From Heterocephalus glaber (taxonomy: Eukaryota > Chordata > Mammalia > Rodentia > Bathyergidae), in assembly GCF_000247695.1 (NCBI RefSeq), contig NW_004624781.1, forward strand, positions 11,717,354 to 11,781,353: a DNA stretch of 64,000 nucleotides, in the 5' to 3' direction. The notes below the pieces were generated by a model that searched no databases, was not told the origin of the DNA, and saw only the letters and a list, made by a program, of their open reading frames with translations. The position numbers were made by a program, and so were the translations under genes. Shown here in pieces: positions 31,401 to 36,048 of this stretch. Position 1 is the first letter of the stretch. Each line of letters starts with the position of its first letter.

Positions 31401-34355
31401 CCCATTCATTTTTATGGATTTACCTTTTGTACTGGGGATCGAGTCTGGTGCCTGGCCTTGCGTGCTAAGCAGGCCCCCACCACTGAGCTGCTTGCACATT
31501 CCTGGCTAACCCTGCCAAGAAAGTATAACTGCTTAACTAGGTGAGACACATGTAAGAATAAAGGGAGTTAATAGTCCACAGCTTAGGTTATTTCATCTAC
31601 AGTGTTGGTTGACTGTTTCTACTATATACACGTCAGGAGTGATTTTTGTAAATTCCTTAAAAAAAAAACCTTTAAGTAACTTAAAAATAATAATGGCCGA
31701 ACTATTTTCGAAAGATTTCTTTCCATTCTTTCTGGGAGAATGACTTTCTTTTAATTTAGAAACACTGATTATAGTCTCTCAACTGTAACATGTAATTTTG
31801 TGGGGGGGAGGCTTACTCCTTGTCAGTGAAAATCAACAGTGTAGTACTTTGGCACTAAACATCTGTAACTGGAAAGGAAAATACATACAAGATGCTTTTA
31901 AGAAACAAATGAATAATATACTTTCCTTATTGATATAGATTGATTCTAAAATAATATTGAGTGCTTTATTTGGAAAAAGAAATAATTTATGTTCAGGATC
32001 AGCCACATAAATACAGATTTTAGTACATAATTCATTATGTGTATATCATTGAGCCCTTGTTGATTTGTATTTTTCAAGATGCTTAATGCCATCAGCCCAG
32101 GGTCAAATATTTAGTGAGTTTATCTAGGACCAGGTTGTGGTACAGCCCAGCATTCGTTATAGTAGACAGTTAAATAACTAATTCGAGGTTGGATGTATTT
32201 TTGAAAGCCAGTGGAAAGTTTTTGGTGATGATCTATGTACTTCCTCACAATCTACTCCTACATTTAGTGTGGAGTACTCTGCCTTCCTGCCTCCTTCTCA
32301 GCAGGCCACAGAAACAAGTCTTTCGAATCCCAGCCACCAAGCTAAACACCAAGAGGGATTCTAAGCTTAGCCCTTGGCACAAGGGAGAGATCAGAGCTTT
32401 CCACAGACTAGGGAAGTAAGATCCTGTATGAAACAGAAATCATCTGCATATTTCCTAGTATGAAGACTCATTTTACAAGTGTTGTGTCCCTGTTGTGATC
32501 CCTTAGTGCCTAGAAAGCAGAGCGCACCTGTGTACAGTGCCTCGGGCACTAACCCTGGGCAGACTGTGCCCCCTGGAGCAGTGGCACCCGAGTCTCCTGC
32601 TTCCTGTGCTGTTTCTGACTTCTGCTTCCAGCCTTTCTGCAGCAGTTTCGTACTTAGCCCTGTCTTCTTTTTGCAACTTTTGTAATAAACATTGATGACA
32701 CACATAGTCTTGCAGTGGAAATCAGAATGCTTGCTTTCCTCAAAGTTATAGCAAATACAACCACCATGGTCAGTTTACATTTATAGGAAATACCAGCTGA
32801 ATGGAGAGTGAAACTATGTCTAAAAATCCTAGCACTTATCTAATCAGAATATTACAAATGTTCCTCAGTCCGACAAAGTGTCAGGTTCAAATCTCTATTC
32901 AAGTTTGTCCTTCCTAGCCTGGTGTGGTGACACATGTCTAATCCCTGCCCCCTGGAGGCTGAGGCAAGAGGATCACTGCAAGTTGGAGGCCAGCCTGGAC
33001 TACATAGCGAGACCCTGTCTCAGACTGCACCCCCCAGTAAAAGTCTATCCTTTCTAGTCGTGTAATATTCAACCGCAAATGTCCCTTGGAGGTATTAGCT
33101 GACAGGTGAGGGACGCTGTGGTCTGCTCTACTCCTGGTGAGCTAGCAGCCCTTCCAGCAGCCAGTCCTGTCGCGTCAGGCTGGGATTACTAGAGAGTGCT
33201 TGCTTACTGTACAGACTCCAGCTGTGGAGAGACGGGTGCAGGGCAGCTAGTGCAAGGCAAGCGAGGAGGGCAGGGGCTGTGGAGATGGCTGGGCTTCTCT
33301 TCAAGGCCTGGCCACCTTTGTTACCTTACCCTTCTGCCAATCTCGGTGGCCCGGACACGGCAGCGTTTCCAGATCTCATCTTGAAACACCATGTGTGTGA
33401 TGAGCAGGGACTGCGTGCTGAGAGCGGTGTTTCCTCAGACCTCGTGGGTGAGGGCCGAGAGGGGAGGGCCAGGAGGTGGACAGCACCGCAGTGGGGCCTC
33501 CTTCCTCCTCCCGGCCTTCCTCTGCACCCTGTCCCACTTCCGCCTTCCTCTTGCTTGTTTCTTGTTCTCTTTCAGCCCCTCGGTTTTTCCTTCTTACTCT
33601 GGCTCTTCTGGCTCCTCCTCCTTTTGTTCTTTCATATTTATTCTTTTTTCATTGTCCTCTCCGGTTGCTTTCCTTTTCTTTAGCTTTTTGCTCTTAGCAG
33701 CTGCCCTCCTGTTTTGTGCATGAAATTTCTTCTTCCTCTTCACTCCTTCTGTCCTGCTTGTATTTGTTTCCCCTGACTCCATGTTTCTCATTTCTTCCTT
33801 TTTCTTGTCCTTCAGCACAGTCATTGCAAATACATTACCATAAAGGCCTGGCATTCCCTCGCTTTCTAACTTAACATTTCAGCTTCTTCAAAATTTAACA
33901 AAGAGGAGTAGTTTTCCTGTTCACTTCTCTACTCTGGTCCATCTCCTTCCCTGAAAGTTTAGTATTTTAAAATTGTATCAGATTAAAACTTTAGAAACAT
34001 CCAGGTGCCTGGGGGTTAAAACTTAAAGTGGATGCTTGCCAAGATGGTTAGGACATGTGTCTACAGCCATAGCACCCTGAACGCGCCCGACCTCGTCTGA
34101 TCTCGGAAGCTAAGCAGGGTCGGGCCTGGTTAGTGCTTGGATGGGGGACGTGTGTAAACAGTGTGGAGCTGACTGTGTACAGGTTGTAAATACACTCTCT
34201 CCTCTGCTCTCCACTTCATCTCTCAGGTTGCTGGAACAAGAATGCCTACCCACAGCCGCAGGAATCCAGTTTCCGTGGAAACCAGAGGCAGTTGTTTGCC
34301 TGCTCAGCAAGTTGAAAATGAAGGAGTGGCTTCAAATAAAAGAAAAATAACTTAA
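1174..34355 (+). CDS. ICE2: ICE2 (NARG2), little elongation complex subunit 2; 13 coding exons, 5' partial
   Basis: Joined exons: 1174-1435, 2633-2752, 4899-5036, 5808-5924, 6080-6239, 7804-7985, 10518-11514, 12039-12214, 18783-18912, 24877-24961, 26107-26157, 29679-29937, 34227-34355. All have AG/GT borders and compatible phases, giving 934 residues then TAA. The protein matches what I know of vertebrate ICE2 from end to end, about 50 N-terminal residues short of the ~982 of human, so the first coding exon(s) lie upstream of the window. Family knowledge: ICE2 joins ELL, ICE1 and ZC3H8 in the little elongation complex, which supports snRNA gene transcription by Pol II and Pol III and is found at Cajal and histone locus bodies; the protein is nuclear and was described as having (S/T)PXX motifs. 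Visible parts: conserved N-terminal half, a long acidic and Ser/Thr-rich middle (exon 10518-11514), a basic cluster KKRKKIRR, then the NARG2 C-terminal domain (about fragment residues 718-892). No disabling lesion seen. Confidence 0.96.
2050..2160 (-). mobile_element. ID-like SINE
   Basis: Poly(T) then the complement of an ID-like body (GAACTCAGGACCTTGCGCTT..., CACTGAGCTAAATCCCTGG). TCTACTTT-like repeats flank it. Confidence 0.8.
2252..2448 (-). mobile_element. older tRNA-derived SINE, split by a younger one
   Basis: Complement of an ID/tRNA-Ala-type SINE (GTGCTGGGGATTGAAC..., CACTAAGCTACAGTCC), interrupted at 2330-2426. Confidence 0.65.
2330..2426 (+). mobile_element. ID-like SINE nested in older SINE
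   Basis: GGGCCGGGGATTTAGCTCAG head and A-rich tail. A 16-bp target site duplication ACTAAGCTACAGTCCT is seen at 2314-2329 and 2427-2442. Confidence 0.92.
2633..2752 (+). CDS. ICE2: ICE2 coding exon b
   Basis: Forty codons, phase 0 on both sides ([13 protein letters not shown]...LLTE). The acceptor TTTAAAAATCAG is a weak pyrimidine tract and the donor GAG|GTAAAA is also weak. It is frame-neutral if skipped. Confidence 0.95.
2753..4898. other. ICE2 intron b/c
   Basis: Holds a Tigger-like element (about 2990-3617). 3620-4898 is AT-rich with no repeat or gene that I recognise. Confidence 0.6.
2990..3617 (+). mobile_element. TcMar-Tigger-like DNA transposon, non-autonomous
   Basis: The left end TGGTCCCCTTTCATCCACAG and the complement of the right end (AGTAGACCCCTTCACCTGTG) form imperfect terminal inverted repeats. 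The interior resembles the Tigger/MER group known from mammals (GATGCATTCTGAGACCC..., AACTGAAACTGTGGAAAGTA). No transposase frame remains. Confidence 0.7.
4899..5036 (+). CDS. ICE2: ICE2 coding exon c
   Basis: Forty-six codons, phase 0 to 0 ([16 protein letters not shown]...KTLLAL). Acceptor TTTTCTAG, donor GTAAGG. Predicted amphipathic helical sequence followed by the conserved LMGFFPF. Confidence 0.95.
5037..5807. other. ICE2 intron c/d
   Basis: Contains a B1 SINE; the remainder (5260-5807) shows nothing recognised. Confidence 0.6.
5108..5252 (-). mobile_element. B1 SINE
   Basis: Complement of a 7SL-derived B1 (CCTGCCTCAGCCTCCCAAGT, GCTGGGATTACAGG), with the internal rodent duplication visible. 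Confidence 0.9.
5808..5924 (+). CDS. ICE2: ICE2 coding exon d
   Basis: Thirty-nine codons, phase 0 to 0 ([14 protein letters not shown]...EAMHY). Acceptor TTATATAG, donor GTGAGT. The middle ([12 protein letters not shown]) is more variable relative to human than the flanks. Confidence 0.95.
6080..6239 (+). CDS. ICE2: ICE2 coding exon e
   Basis: Fifty-three codons plus one base ([18 protein letters not shown]...VQVIPIA). Acceptor GTTTTTCAG, donor GTTTGT. The intron before it is only 155 bp, the shortest in the gene. Confidence 0.95.
6282..6497 (+). mobile_element. B1-dID type dimeric SINE
   Basis: A B1 monomer (GGGGCTGGACATGGTGGTGC...) is followed after a short A-rich linker by an ID-like monomer (GCTGGTTATTTAGCTCAGTG...TGGTACTGC) and a tail. 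Confidence 0.75.
6484..6567 (+). repeat. polypurine tract
   Basis: GGAAGAAGG/GGGGAGGGGAA repeats growing from the SINE tail. Confidence 0.85.
6762..6928 (+). mobile_element. B1 SINE
   Basis: Full B1 with both copies of the internal duplication (CAGCCTGGGCCACATAGTG / CAGCCTGAACCACATAGC) and an (AAAAC)n tail. Confidence 0.92.
7386..7497 (+). mobile_element. B1 SINE, internally deleted
   Basis: GCCGGGTGTGGTGAGGCACG head, shortened middle, CTGTCTCAAAAAAAC tail. Direct repeats AACCAGAA flank it. Confidence 0.88.
7804..7985 (+). CDS. ICE2: ICE2 coding exon f
   Basis: Two bases completing a Gly codon plus sixty codons ([20 protein letters not shown]...EYTSEMD). Acceptor TTTTAAG, donor GTATGT. Ends the conserved N-terminal half of the protein. 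Confidence 0.95.
8181..9121 (+). mobile_element. L1 3' end, ORF2 tail and 3' UTR
   Basis: Decayed L1: recognisable blocks include CACTATTCACAGTAGCCAAG, TGGATGTCCACTAATGGATA, AATAAGCCAGGCACAGAATG and the 3' UTR ACTGGTTACCAGAGGCTGAA, ending near AATAAAAACAA. Split by an SINE at 8384-8478. Confidence 0.85.
8384..8478 (-). mobile_element. ID-like SINE inside L1
   Basis: Poly(T), GGTACCAGGGATCACC..., ends CTAAATCCCTGGCCC. Target duplication TCTAATCCCA at 8374-8383 and 8479-8488. Confidence 0.92.
9247..9894. mobile_element. palindromic (foldback) mariner-like DNA element, copy 1
   Basis: Flanked by TA (9245-9246, 9895-9896). The left end CAAGGGCTGATCAAAAAATA and the complement of the right end (TGAGGTATGGTCAAAAACTA) are imperfect terminal repeats, extending through TGTTTAAATTAAAA. 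Both arms carry a relic of the same transposase C-terminus: the left arm read on the - strand gives ...FTKEDSQNW...GSEYFEGD then stop; the right arm on the + strand gives [20 protein letters not shown] followed by stops and a decayed YFEGD region. So the element is two inverted copies of one transposon end, not a full transposon. The YFEGD ending is typical of mammalian mariner-like relics. Confidence 0.75.
9275..9361 (+). mobile_element. ID-like SINE inside the foldback element
   Basis: Body GGGATTTAGCTC...TTTGATCCCCGGTACC, tail (AAT)n. Target duplication AATACTGTGTGT at 9263-9274 and 9362-9373, inside the left terminal repeat. Confidence 0.9.
10518..11514 (+). CDS. ICE2: ICE2 coding exon g, long acidic/disordered middle
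   Basis: This is the largest exon, 332 codons plus one base (fragment residues 327-658). It starts [20 protein letters not shown], passes an acidic patch ([10 protein letters not shown]) and Ser/Thr-Pro motifs (SPSPAS, TPVAPP, TPNSSS), then an acidic segment [12 protein letters not shown] that resembles a SUMO-interacting motif, and ends in the more conserved [15 protein letters not shown] and [17 protein letters not shown] blocks. Composition (Ser, Thr, Asp, Glu, Asn) suggests disorder. Acceptor CTTCCAAG at 10510-10517, donor GTAAGT. The frame stays open into the intron to 11612, which is chance. Confidence 0.96.
11515..12038. other. ICE2 intron g/h
   Basis: 524 bp of AT-rich intron without recognised repeats. 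Confidence 0.7.
12039..12214 (+). CDS. ICE2: ICE2 coding exon h, ends in basic cluster
   Basis: Two bases complete Arg, then 58 codons ([18 protein letters not shown]...[12 protein letters not shown]). Highly conserved [20 protein letters not shown] precedes the basic tract KKRKKIRR (about 12191-12214), a probable nuclear localisation signal by composition. Donor GTAAGT. Confidence 0.96.
13116..13185 (-). mobile_element. partial tRNA-derived SINE
   Basis: GCAGTACTGGGGATCAACCC and CTTATGCATGCTAGGCAAGT match the complement of the older ID/tRNA-Ala SINE type; the rest is lost. Confidence 0.55.
13378..13530 (-). mobile_element. B1 SINE
   Basis: Complement of B1: GAGGCAAGGTCTCACTATGT, duplicated GAACTCACTGTGTAGTCCAG, CTGTGCGCCACCACACCC. 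Confidence 0.9.
13594..13677. mobile_element. short hAT-like inverted-repeat element
   Basis: Left end CAAGTGGTGGCAAACCT and the complement of the right end CAGCTGTGATGGCAAACCT form 16-18 bp terminal inverted repeats, with TATGGCACTCGTGCCAC inside. It resembles short non-autonomous hAT elements starting CAGTGGTGGCAAACC. I could not see a clear 8-bp target duplication. Confidence 0.5.
13740..14925 (-). mobile_element. L1 3' end, old copy
   Basis: Antisense L1 blocks: CACATTTTCTTTATCCATTC, CATAGTGGTTGTACTAGTTTAC, TTGGCCATTTGTACTTCTGA, ATTCTATAGGTTGTCTCTTC. About 1.2 kb covering the 3' UTR and the end of ORF2 with many lesions. A pyrimidine-rich stretch (13800-13880) is the complement of the purine-rich 3' UTR tract. 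Confidence 0.85.
14931..15070 (+). mobile_element. B1 SINE
   Basis: GCTGGGCATGGTGGTGCTTG to ACCCTGTCTCAAAAAAAAAA with both internal duplication copies. Confidence 0.93.
15521..15627 (+). mobile_element. ID-like SINE
   Basis: GGGCCAGGGATTTAGCTCAG head and an (AAAT)n tail of about 30 bp. Confidence 0.92.
16120..16210 (+). mobile_element. ID-like SINE
   Basis: GGGCTGGCGATTTAGCTTGG to TGGTACCAAACAAAAAACA. Imperfect repeats TTAGGAAGAACA / TTATGAAGAACA flank it. Confidence 0.9.
16423..16617 (+). mobile_element. B1-dID type dimeric SINE
   Basis: Diverged B1 (CTGGGCATAGTGGTCCACAC...) joined through an A/T linker to a shortened ID-like unit (GGGCTGGAGATTTAGTTCAG...CCCCAGTACTG). Confidence 0.75.
17063..17156 (-). 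mobile_element. ID-like SINE, young
   Basis: Long poly(T) then near-consensus body: GTACCAGGGATCGAACTCGG to CTAAATCCCCGGCCC. Confidence 0.93.
17629..17715 (+). mobile_element. ID-like SINE, young
   Basis: GGCCGGGGATTTAGCTCAGT to CCCCGGTACC plus a pure A tail. Target duplication AAGAGTAGAATTTTT at 17614-17628 and 17716-17730. Confidence 0.95.
17731..17811 (+). mobile_element. older tRNA-Ala-like SINE
   Basis: TAGGGGTATAGCTCAGTGGT and AGAGCACTTGCCTAGCATGC keep more of the tRNA-Ala form than the young ID copies; the anticodon-arm side differs from GGTTCCGCCGCC seen in them. Box A and B are present but a tRNA 3' half does not fold properly, so this is a SINE. Confidence 0.75.
18050..18149 (-). 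mobile_element. ID-like SINE
   Basis: Complement body GTACCGGGGATTGAACTCAG..., with target duplication ACATCCACAAGT at 18038-18049 and 18150-18161. Confidence 0.93.
18175..18268 (-). mobile_element. ID-like SINE
   Basis: TTGTACTGCGGATTGAACTC to CTTGGCCCC. Near-direct repeats TAATGTGGGTCTT / TAATGTAGGTCTT flank it. Only 25 bp from the previous copy. Confidence 0.9.
18783..18912 (+). CDS. ICE2: ICE2 coding exon i, start of NARG2 C-terminal domain
   Basis: Forty-three codons plus one base ([17 protein letters not shown]...CSFYV). This opens the conserved NARG2_C domain. Acceptor GCATTGCAG, donor GTAAGT. It follows the longest intron of the gene (6.6 kb). Confidence 0.95.
19700..19803 (+). mobile_element. 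ID-like SINE
   Basis: GGGGCCAGGGATTTAGCTCA head, (AAT)n tail. Duplicated AATAATACTAGTATT flanks. Confidence 0.93.
20230..20278 (-). mobile_element. partial SINE
   Basis: GGACTGGGAATTGAACCCAG and AGCCTTCACA match only the 3' part of an antisense tRNA-type SINE. Confidence 0.4.
20365..20458 (-). mobile_element. foldback mariner-like element, single arm (copy 3)
   Basis: TGTGGTGGACCAAAATATAC then TGTTTAAATTTGAAATATATTACAG matches the left arms of the elements at 9247 and 42045. Read on the - strand it gives EYLEGD, the transposase end. The other arm is absent. Confidence 0.6.
20590..20757 (-). mobile_element. older tRNA-derived SINE, split
   Basis: TGGTGCTAAGGATTGAACTC ... TGCATGGTAGCACTAAGCTA; a younger ID sits inside. 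Confidence 0.65.
20618..20710 (-). mobile_element. ID-like SINE nested in older SINE
   Basis: Poly(T), GATACCGGGGATCGAACTTG, ends AATTCCCGGCCC. Target duplication AACTCAGGGTCTT at 20605-20617 and 20711-20723. Confidence 0.94.
20782..20862 (-). mobile_element. ID-like SINE, young
   Basis: GGTACCGGGGATCGAACTCG to CTAAATCCCTGGCCC. Target duplication TTAAGCCCCATTTT at 20768-20781 and 20863-20876. Confidence 0.95.
22501..22612 (+). mobile_element. B1 SINE
   Basis: GATGGACATGGTGGCACGTG to TACATAGTGAGACCCTGAC, followed by a purine-rich tail (to ~22660). Confidence 0.88.
24079..24164 (-). mobile_element. ID-like SINE
   Basis: A G-run in place of poly(T), then GGTACCGGGGATCAAACTCG to ATCCCCGGCCC. 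Target duplication AATAAGCC at 24071-24078 and 24165-24172. Confidence 0.92.
24305..24405 (+). mobile_element. older tRNA-Ala-like SINE
   Basis: GTATGTACCTCGGTAGTAGA..., CTTGCCTAGCATGAGCAGGG, TTCAATCCCCAGTACC, then (AAAAT)n. Confidence 0.8.
24741..24832 (+). mobile_element. ID-like SINE, young
   Basis: GGCCGGGGATTTAGCTCAGT to ATCCCCGGTACC and (AAAT)n tail. Target duplication AAATACTGTGACTG at 24727-24740 and 24833-24846, ending 30 bp before ICE2 exon j. Confidence 0.96.
24877..24961 (+). CDS. ICE2: ICE2 coding exon j
   Basis: Two bases of Gly, 27 codons and two bases of Lys ([20 protein letters not shown]...SAL). Acceptor TTCTTTTAG, donor GTAAGA. Part of the C-terminal domain. Confidence 0.95.
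24962..26106. other. ICE2 intron j/k
   Basis: A MIR relic at 25405-25545; nothing else recognised. Confidence 0.6.
25405..25545 (-). mobile_element. MIR SINE relic
   Basis: ATTTTGTATATGAGGAATCTGAGAC and ACAGCTGAGTTAGTAGCAGA parallel the antisense MIR core. Old and diverged. Confidence 0.7.
26107..26157 (+). CDS. ICE2: ICE2 coding exon k, 51-nt symmetric exon
   Basis: One base completes Lys, then 16 codons ([16 protein letters not shown]) and two bases of Ser. Acceptor TTTAATAG, donor GTAAGT. Entry and exit phases are equal, so skipping it would remove 17 residues without a frameshift. Confidence 0.93.
26280..26364 (+). mobile_element. ID-like SINE, young
   Basis: GGGGCCAGGGATTTAGCTCA to CCCCGGTACC plus A tail. 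Target duplication AATTATTTTGTC at 26268-26279 and 26365-26376. Confidence 0.95.
26426..26515 (-). mobile_element. ID-like SINE
   Basis: GAGTACTGGGTATTGAACTC to CTAAATCCCCTGCC. Near-identical repeats TACTGTAGTATGTG / TACAGTAGTATGTG flank it. Confidence 0.9.
26562..27055 (-). mobile_element. MLT1-like LTR relic (MaLR)
   Basis: Antisense MLT1-type features: TTTCCTATTGCCAGTTGACAAATTAC, GGAGACCAGAAATCCACTGG, GGTTCCTTCTAGAGGCGC, CTGATCACATTTCCAAAGCC. Non-coding, heavily diverged. Confidence 0.65.
27465..27895 (-). mobile_element. MLT1-like LTR relic (MaLR), second fragment
   Basis: TTGGGCCCACCCAGATAATCC, ACATATTCACAGGTCCTAAG and GGAAGCCATTATTCCGCC are typical of antisense MLT1 LTRs. No coding content. 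Confidence 0.75.
27979..28203 (+). mobile_element. B1 SINE split by an ID
   Basis: CTAGGCACAACATCCTATGC, GAGGCTGAGGTGGGAGGATT, then after the ID GTACCAGCCTGAACAAGATA and ATCTCAAAAAATAAAAAA. Confidence 0.8.
28075..28156 (+). mobile_element. ID-like SINE inside B1
   Basis: GGGCTGGGGATGTAGCTCAG to TTCAATCCCTAGTATGGGG; short tail, older subtype (GGCACTGTGCCTGCC). Confidence 0.82.
28690..28920 (+). mobile_element. MIR SINE
   Basis: TCTGCCTGGATTTATATCCAAG, CTTTGGGCAAATTACTTAGC and TCATGACAAACATTCAGTAA follow the MIR order. Confidence 0.75.
29004..29171 (+). mobile_element. B1 SINE
   Basis: GGCCAGGTGTGGTGGTGCAT with internal duplication. Near-direct repeats AAGTATTCGATGTAG / AAGTACTCCATGTAG flank it. 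Confidence 0.92.
29523..29620 (+). mobile_element. ID-like SINE just upstream of ICE2 exon l
   Basis: GGCCGGGGATTTAACTCAGT to CCCCAGTACC, A/G-rich tail. Repeats AAAGGTGCTGTTG / AAAAGTGCTGTTG flank it. Ends about 58 bp before the exon, and the ICE2 frame is open through it. Confidence 0.92.
29679..29937 (+). CDS. ICE2: ICE2 coding exon l
   Basis: One base completes Ser, then 86 codons ([20 protein letters not shown]...PTPSQK). It holds the most conserved part of the C-terminal domain ([20 protein letters not shown]). The acceptor used is GATTTAG at 29672-29678; a second AG (GCTTGCAG, ending 29685) lies 7 bp into the exon and would break the frame. Donor GTAAGA. Confidence 0.95.
30114..30199 (-). 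mobile_element. ID-like SINE
   Basis: TTTTTGGTACCAGGGATTGA to CTAAATCCCCAACCC. Confidence 0.92.
30325..30404 (+). mobile_element. ID-like SINE
   Basis: GGGGCCAGGGATTTAGCTCT, 5 bases missing in box A region, to GATCGCCGGTATAG. Direct repeats AAAGGAAAGGGGGGG flank it. Confidence 0.9.
30604..30690 (+). mobile_element. older tRNA-Ala-like SINE
   Basis: TTTGGAGATGTAGCTCAGCAG, AGAGTGCTTGCCTAGTATGC, GGGTTTGACACCCTGCACC, A tail. Confidence 0.8.
30834..30991 (+). mobile_element. B1 SINE
   Basis: GGCCAGGTATGGTGGTGCAC, both duplication copies, CCCTGTCTCAAAAACC. GAAATTTGT on both sides. Confidence 0.94.
31424..31507 (-). mobile_element. older tRNA-derived SINE
   Basis: TTGTACTGGGGATCGAGTCT and CAGGCCCCCACCACTGAGCT; lacks poly(T). 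Confidence 0.65.
32916..33040 (+). mobile_element. B1 SINE
   Basis: AGCCTGGTGTGGTGACACAT to TAGCGAGACCCTGTCTCAG. Confidence 0.88.
34059..34149 (+). pseudogene. 5S rRNA pseudogene, 3' truncated
   Basis: Begins GTCTACAGCCAT and runs through the first ~90 nt of the 121-nt 5S rRNA with few changes (for example ACCACCCTGA reads agcaccctga). The internal promoter elements box A (AGCTAAGCAGGGTC) and the intermediate element are kept, but box C is cut after TGGATGGGGGAC. It lies in the last ICE2 intron, sense strand, ending 77 bp before the last exon. Most likely a retroposed or rearranged 5S fragment, not a working gene. Confidence 0.93.
34227..34355 (+). CDS. ICE2: ICE2 last coding exon with stop
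   Basis: Forty-two codons and TAA ([19 protein letters not shown]...SNKRKIT). Acceptor ATCTCTCAG. Basic, Ser-rich tail. An AATAAA hexamer (34335-34340) is part of the coding Asn-Lys codons just before the stop. Confidence 0.95.
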   Translation, partial: VAGTRMPTHSRRNPVSVETRGSCLPAQQVENEGVASNKRKIT

Positions 34356-34617
34356 GGGCTATGACATGGAAAATTAAATTTCACAAAAACCCGGTGGAAC
34401 AATTGTTTAGTTTTGAAAAGTTTGAGGGGAAGTGTGCCCAAAAGAGCAGTTGGAGAGAGGAGCATTTTTCTTTTTGGTACCTTTAAGAGTCCAGAGTGCC
34501 TTGAAAAAAATGTGTGGGCTGAGTGGAGGAATGTTTGCACTGACTCGGGGTGGTGCGCTCTTCACCCTTAAGCCTGACCGAGGAGCTAGGTATGGTTTCA
34601 CTTTATCATGGCAGGGA

Positions 34618-34623
34618 AATAAA
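34618..34623 (+). promoter_or_regulatory. candidate poly(A) signal, proximal
   Basis: AATAAA 263 nt after the ICE2 stop codon, in AT-rich 3' flank. Use is inferred from motif only. Confidence 0.4.
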
Positions 34624-34859
34624 GAAGAGAAGTATTTTTATAGTAGACCTTCCTGAAAAATTGTAAGTAGGAAAATAATTTGTTTTTTTAAAGGAACATT
34701 TATCATTATGTATTATGTCAGTAATTTGAGTTGTATCATACTCTGCAGATCAAAAGGTGAAATATTGCCACTGCCAGAAATAATTATGAGTGTTGTAAAC
34801 CTTGTCTCTGACTGAGTTTGAGTTTTTTATACTACTTAAAGTGATGATGATTGCACATT

Positions 34860-34865
34860 AATAAA
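34860..34865 (+). promoter_or_regulatory. candidate poly(A) signal, distal
   Basis: AATAAA followed within 15 bp by a GT-poor stretch, 505 nt after the ICE2 stop. Motif-only call. Confidence 0.35.
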
Positions 34866-34885
34866 GGTAATGCCCTGAAAACCTG

Positions 34886-36048
34886 TTGAAATTATATTGC
34901 GGACATCAAAAGTAAAAACAAAATACTTCCTTCCTCTGAAAAGTCACAAATTAGCATTTTCATGTTGGGCAACCATCCGTTTGTCAGGGGGAAAAAAACG
35001 TCTGCCGTCTAACAGGTTTGGCAACAAGCAGAGGTTTCTTGGCGCGGATTCCAGCTGAGTATCGCAGTACCCTGTGACACAGAGGCAAGGGAGTCTCCAG
35101 AAATCATCCTTTACTTTTCCAGCCAGCATGGTTGGTGTCATATAAAGTATAAGCTGTATTTGCCTCATCTGTTAAATCAGGTTTTCCAGGGCCACAGGTT
35201 CAGAAGACATCGGGATCTGCCAGTGTTCCTGTAGCTAATTTGGACTTTATGGACGCAGACCTGTTGAATTTTGGCACCCCACTCTTTCATGTACACTAAA
35301 ACAATTAGTGTCAGTTGTAAAATACAAATTTTGTAATCCAAGGCAGTATCTGTGTTGTTCGGGGAATTTTTTATAGGTTCTGTGTAATGTAAGAAATTAG
35401 GCCTAAAAAATCTTCTCAGGTATGATAAGTAACAGTTGAAAATTTTTATCTGTAACTATCAAGTTTTGTTTTGAATATTTTTAGTTGATTATAAAATATG
35501 AATAATTATTAGTACAAAAAGTTTTATGTATTTTAATATTTTCTTATCCTGCCATTCTCTTTTTAAAAACACTTAGAATTTTTTTTAAAAAACATGCTCT
35601 CCTCCACATATCCCAGGAATGTTTTAGCGGTGAATCACTTGGCAGCAAGCTACGAGAGAGGCAGGGGCTCCATGGGAATTCAGGCTGAACGATGATTACT
35701 TCAGATTTCTCAGTGCCGGAGAGATGTACCTTTTGTTTTTTGTTGTTGTTTTGTTTTGTTTTGTTTTTACCTTTTGGGTTTTTTTGGTTGGTTTTCTTTT
35801 TTCAACAATTTTTACATAGCAACACGTGTGATCTTGTAAGACATTATTTTTAAATTATCTAAGTTATACATTTAAGTAACCCTAATAATATAAAAGCTAG
35901 TCTGTCTCTACTTGGGCTTCATTAAGCCTCTGTTTACAACATGTATTTAATCATGCCTTATATTATTTTTCTTGATTTTTAGCATAGAGAATTTATAAGC
36001 AAAAGTATGACTGACAGTATTAGTAAAGATGTTTTAAAAATAAAATCA
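34886..36048. other. intergenic, no gene seen
   Basis: AT-rich 3' flank of ICE2. Only a (TTTTG)n-like simple repeat at 35729-35768 stands out. Confidence 0.6.
35729..35768. repeat. TTTTG-type simple repeat
   Basis: TTTTGTTGTTGTTTTGTTTTG pattern. Confidence 0.8.

Larger units (their letters stand above)
29938..34226. other. ICE2 last intron (4.3 kb)
   Basis: IDs at 30114 and 30325, an older SINE at 30604, B1 at 30834, a SINE at 31424, B1 at 32916 and a 5S rRNA fragment at 34059. 31520-32900 and 33050-34050 hold no recognised gene; 33540-33850 is strongly pyrimidine-rich on this strand. Confidence 0.6.
34356..34885 (+). other. ICE2: ICE2 probable 3' UTR
   Basis: Sequence after the stop. The transcript end cannot be fixed from sequence: AATAAA hexamers stand at 34618-34623 and 34860-34865, so the 3' UTR is at least ~260 or ~510 nt. 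A later alternative end is possible. Confidence 0.5.

Noticed and set aside
33279..33723. Overlapping 110-134-codon + strand frames in the last ICE2 intron
   Set aside because: Pyrimidine-rich sequence gives Leu/Ser/Pro/Phe-rich translations in all frames; no protein family resemblance.
34059..34149. Functional 5S rRNA gene
   Set aside because: About 30 nt of the 3' end, including most of box C and the terminal stem strand, are missing, and there is no T-run terminator at the right place.
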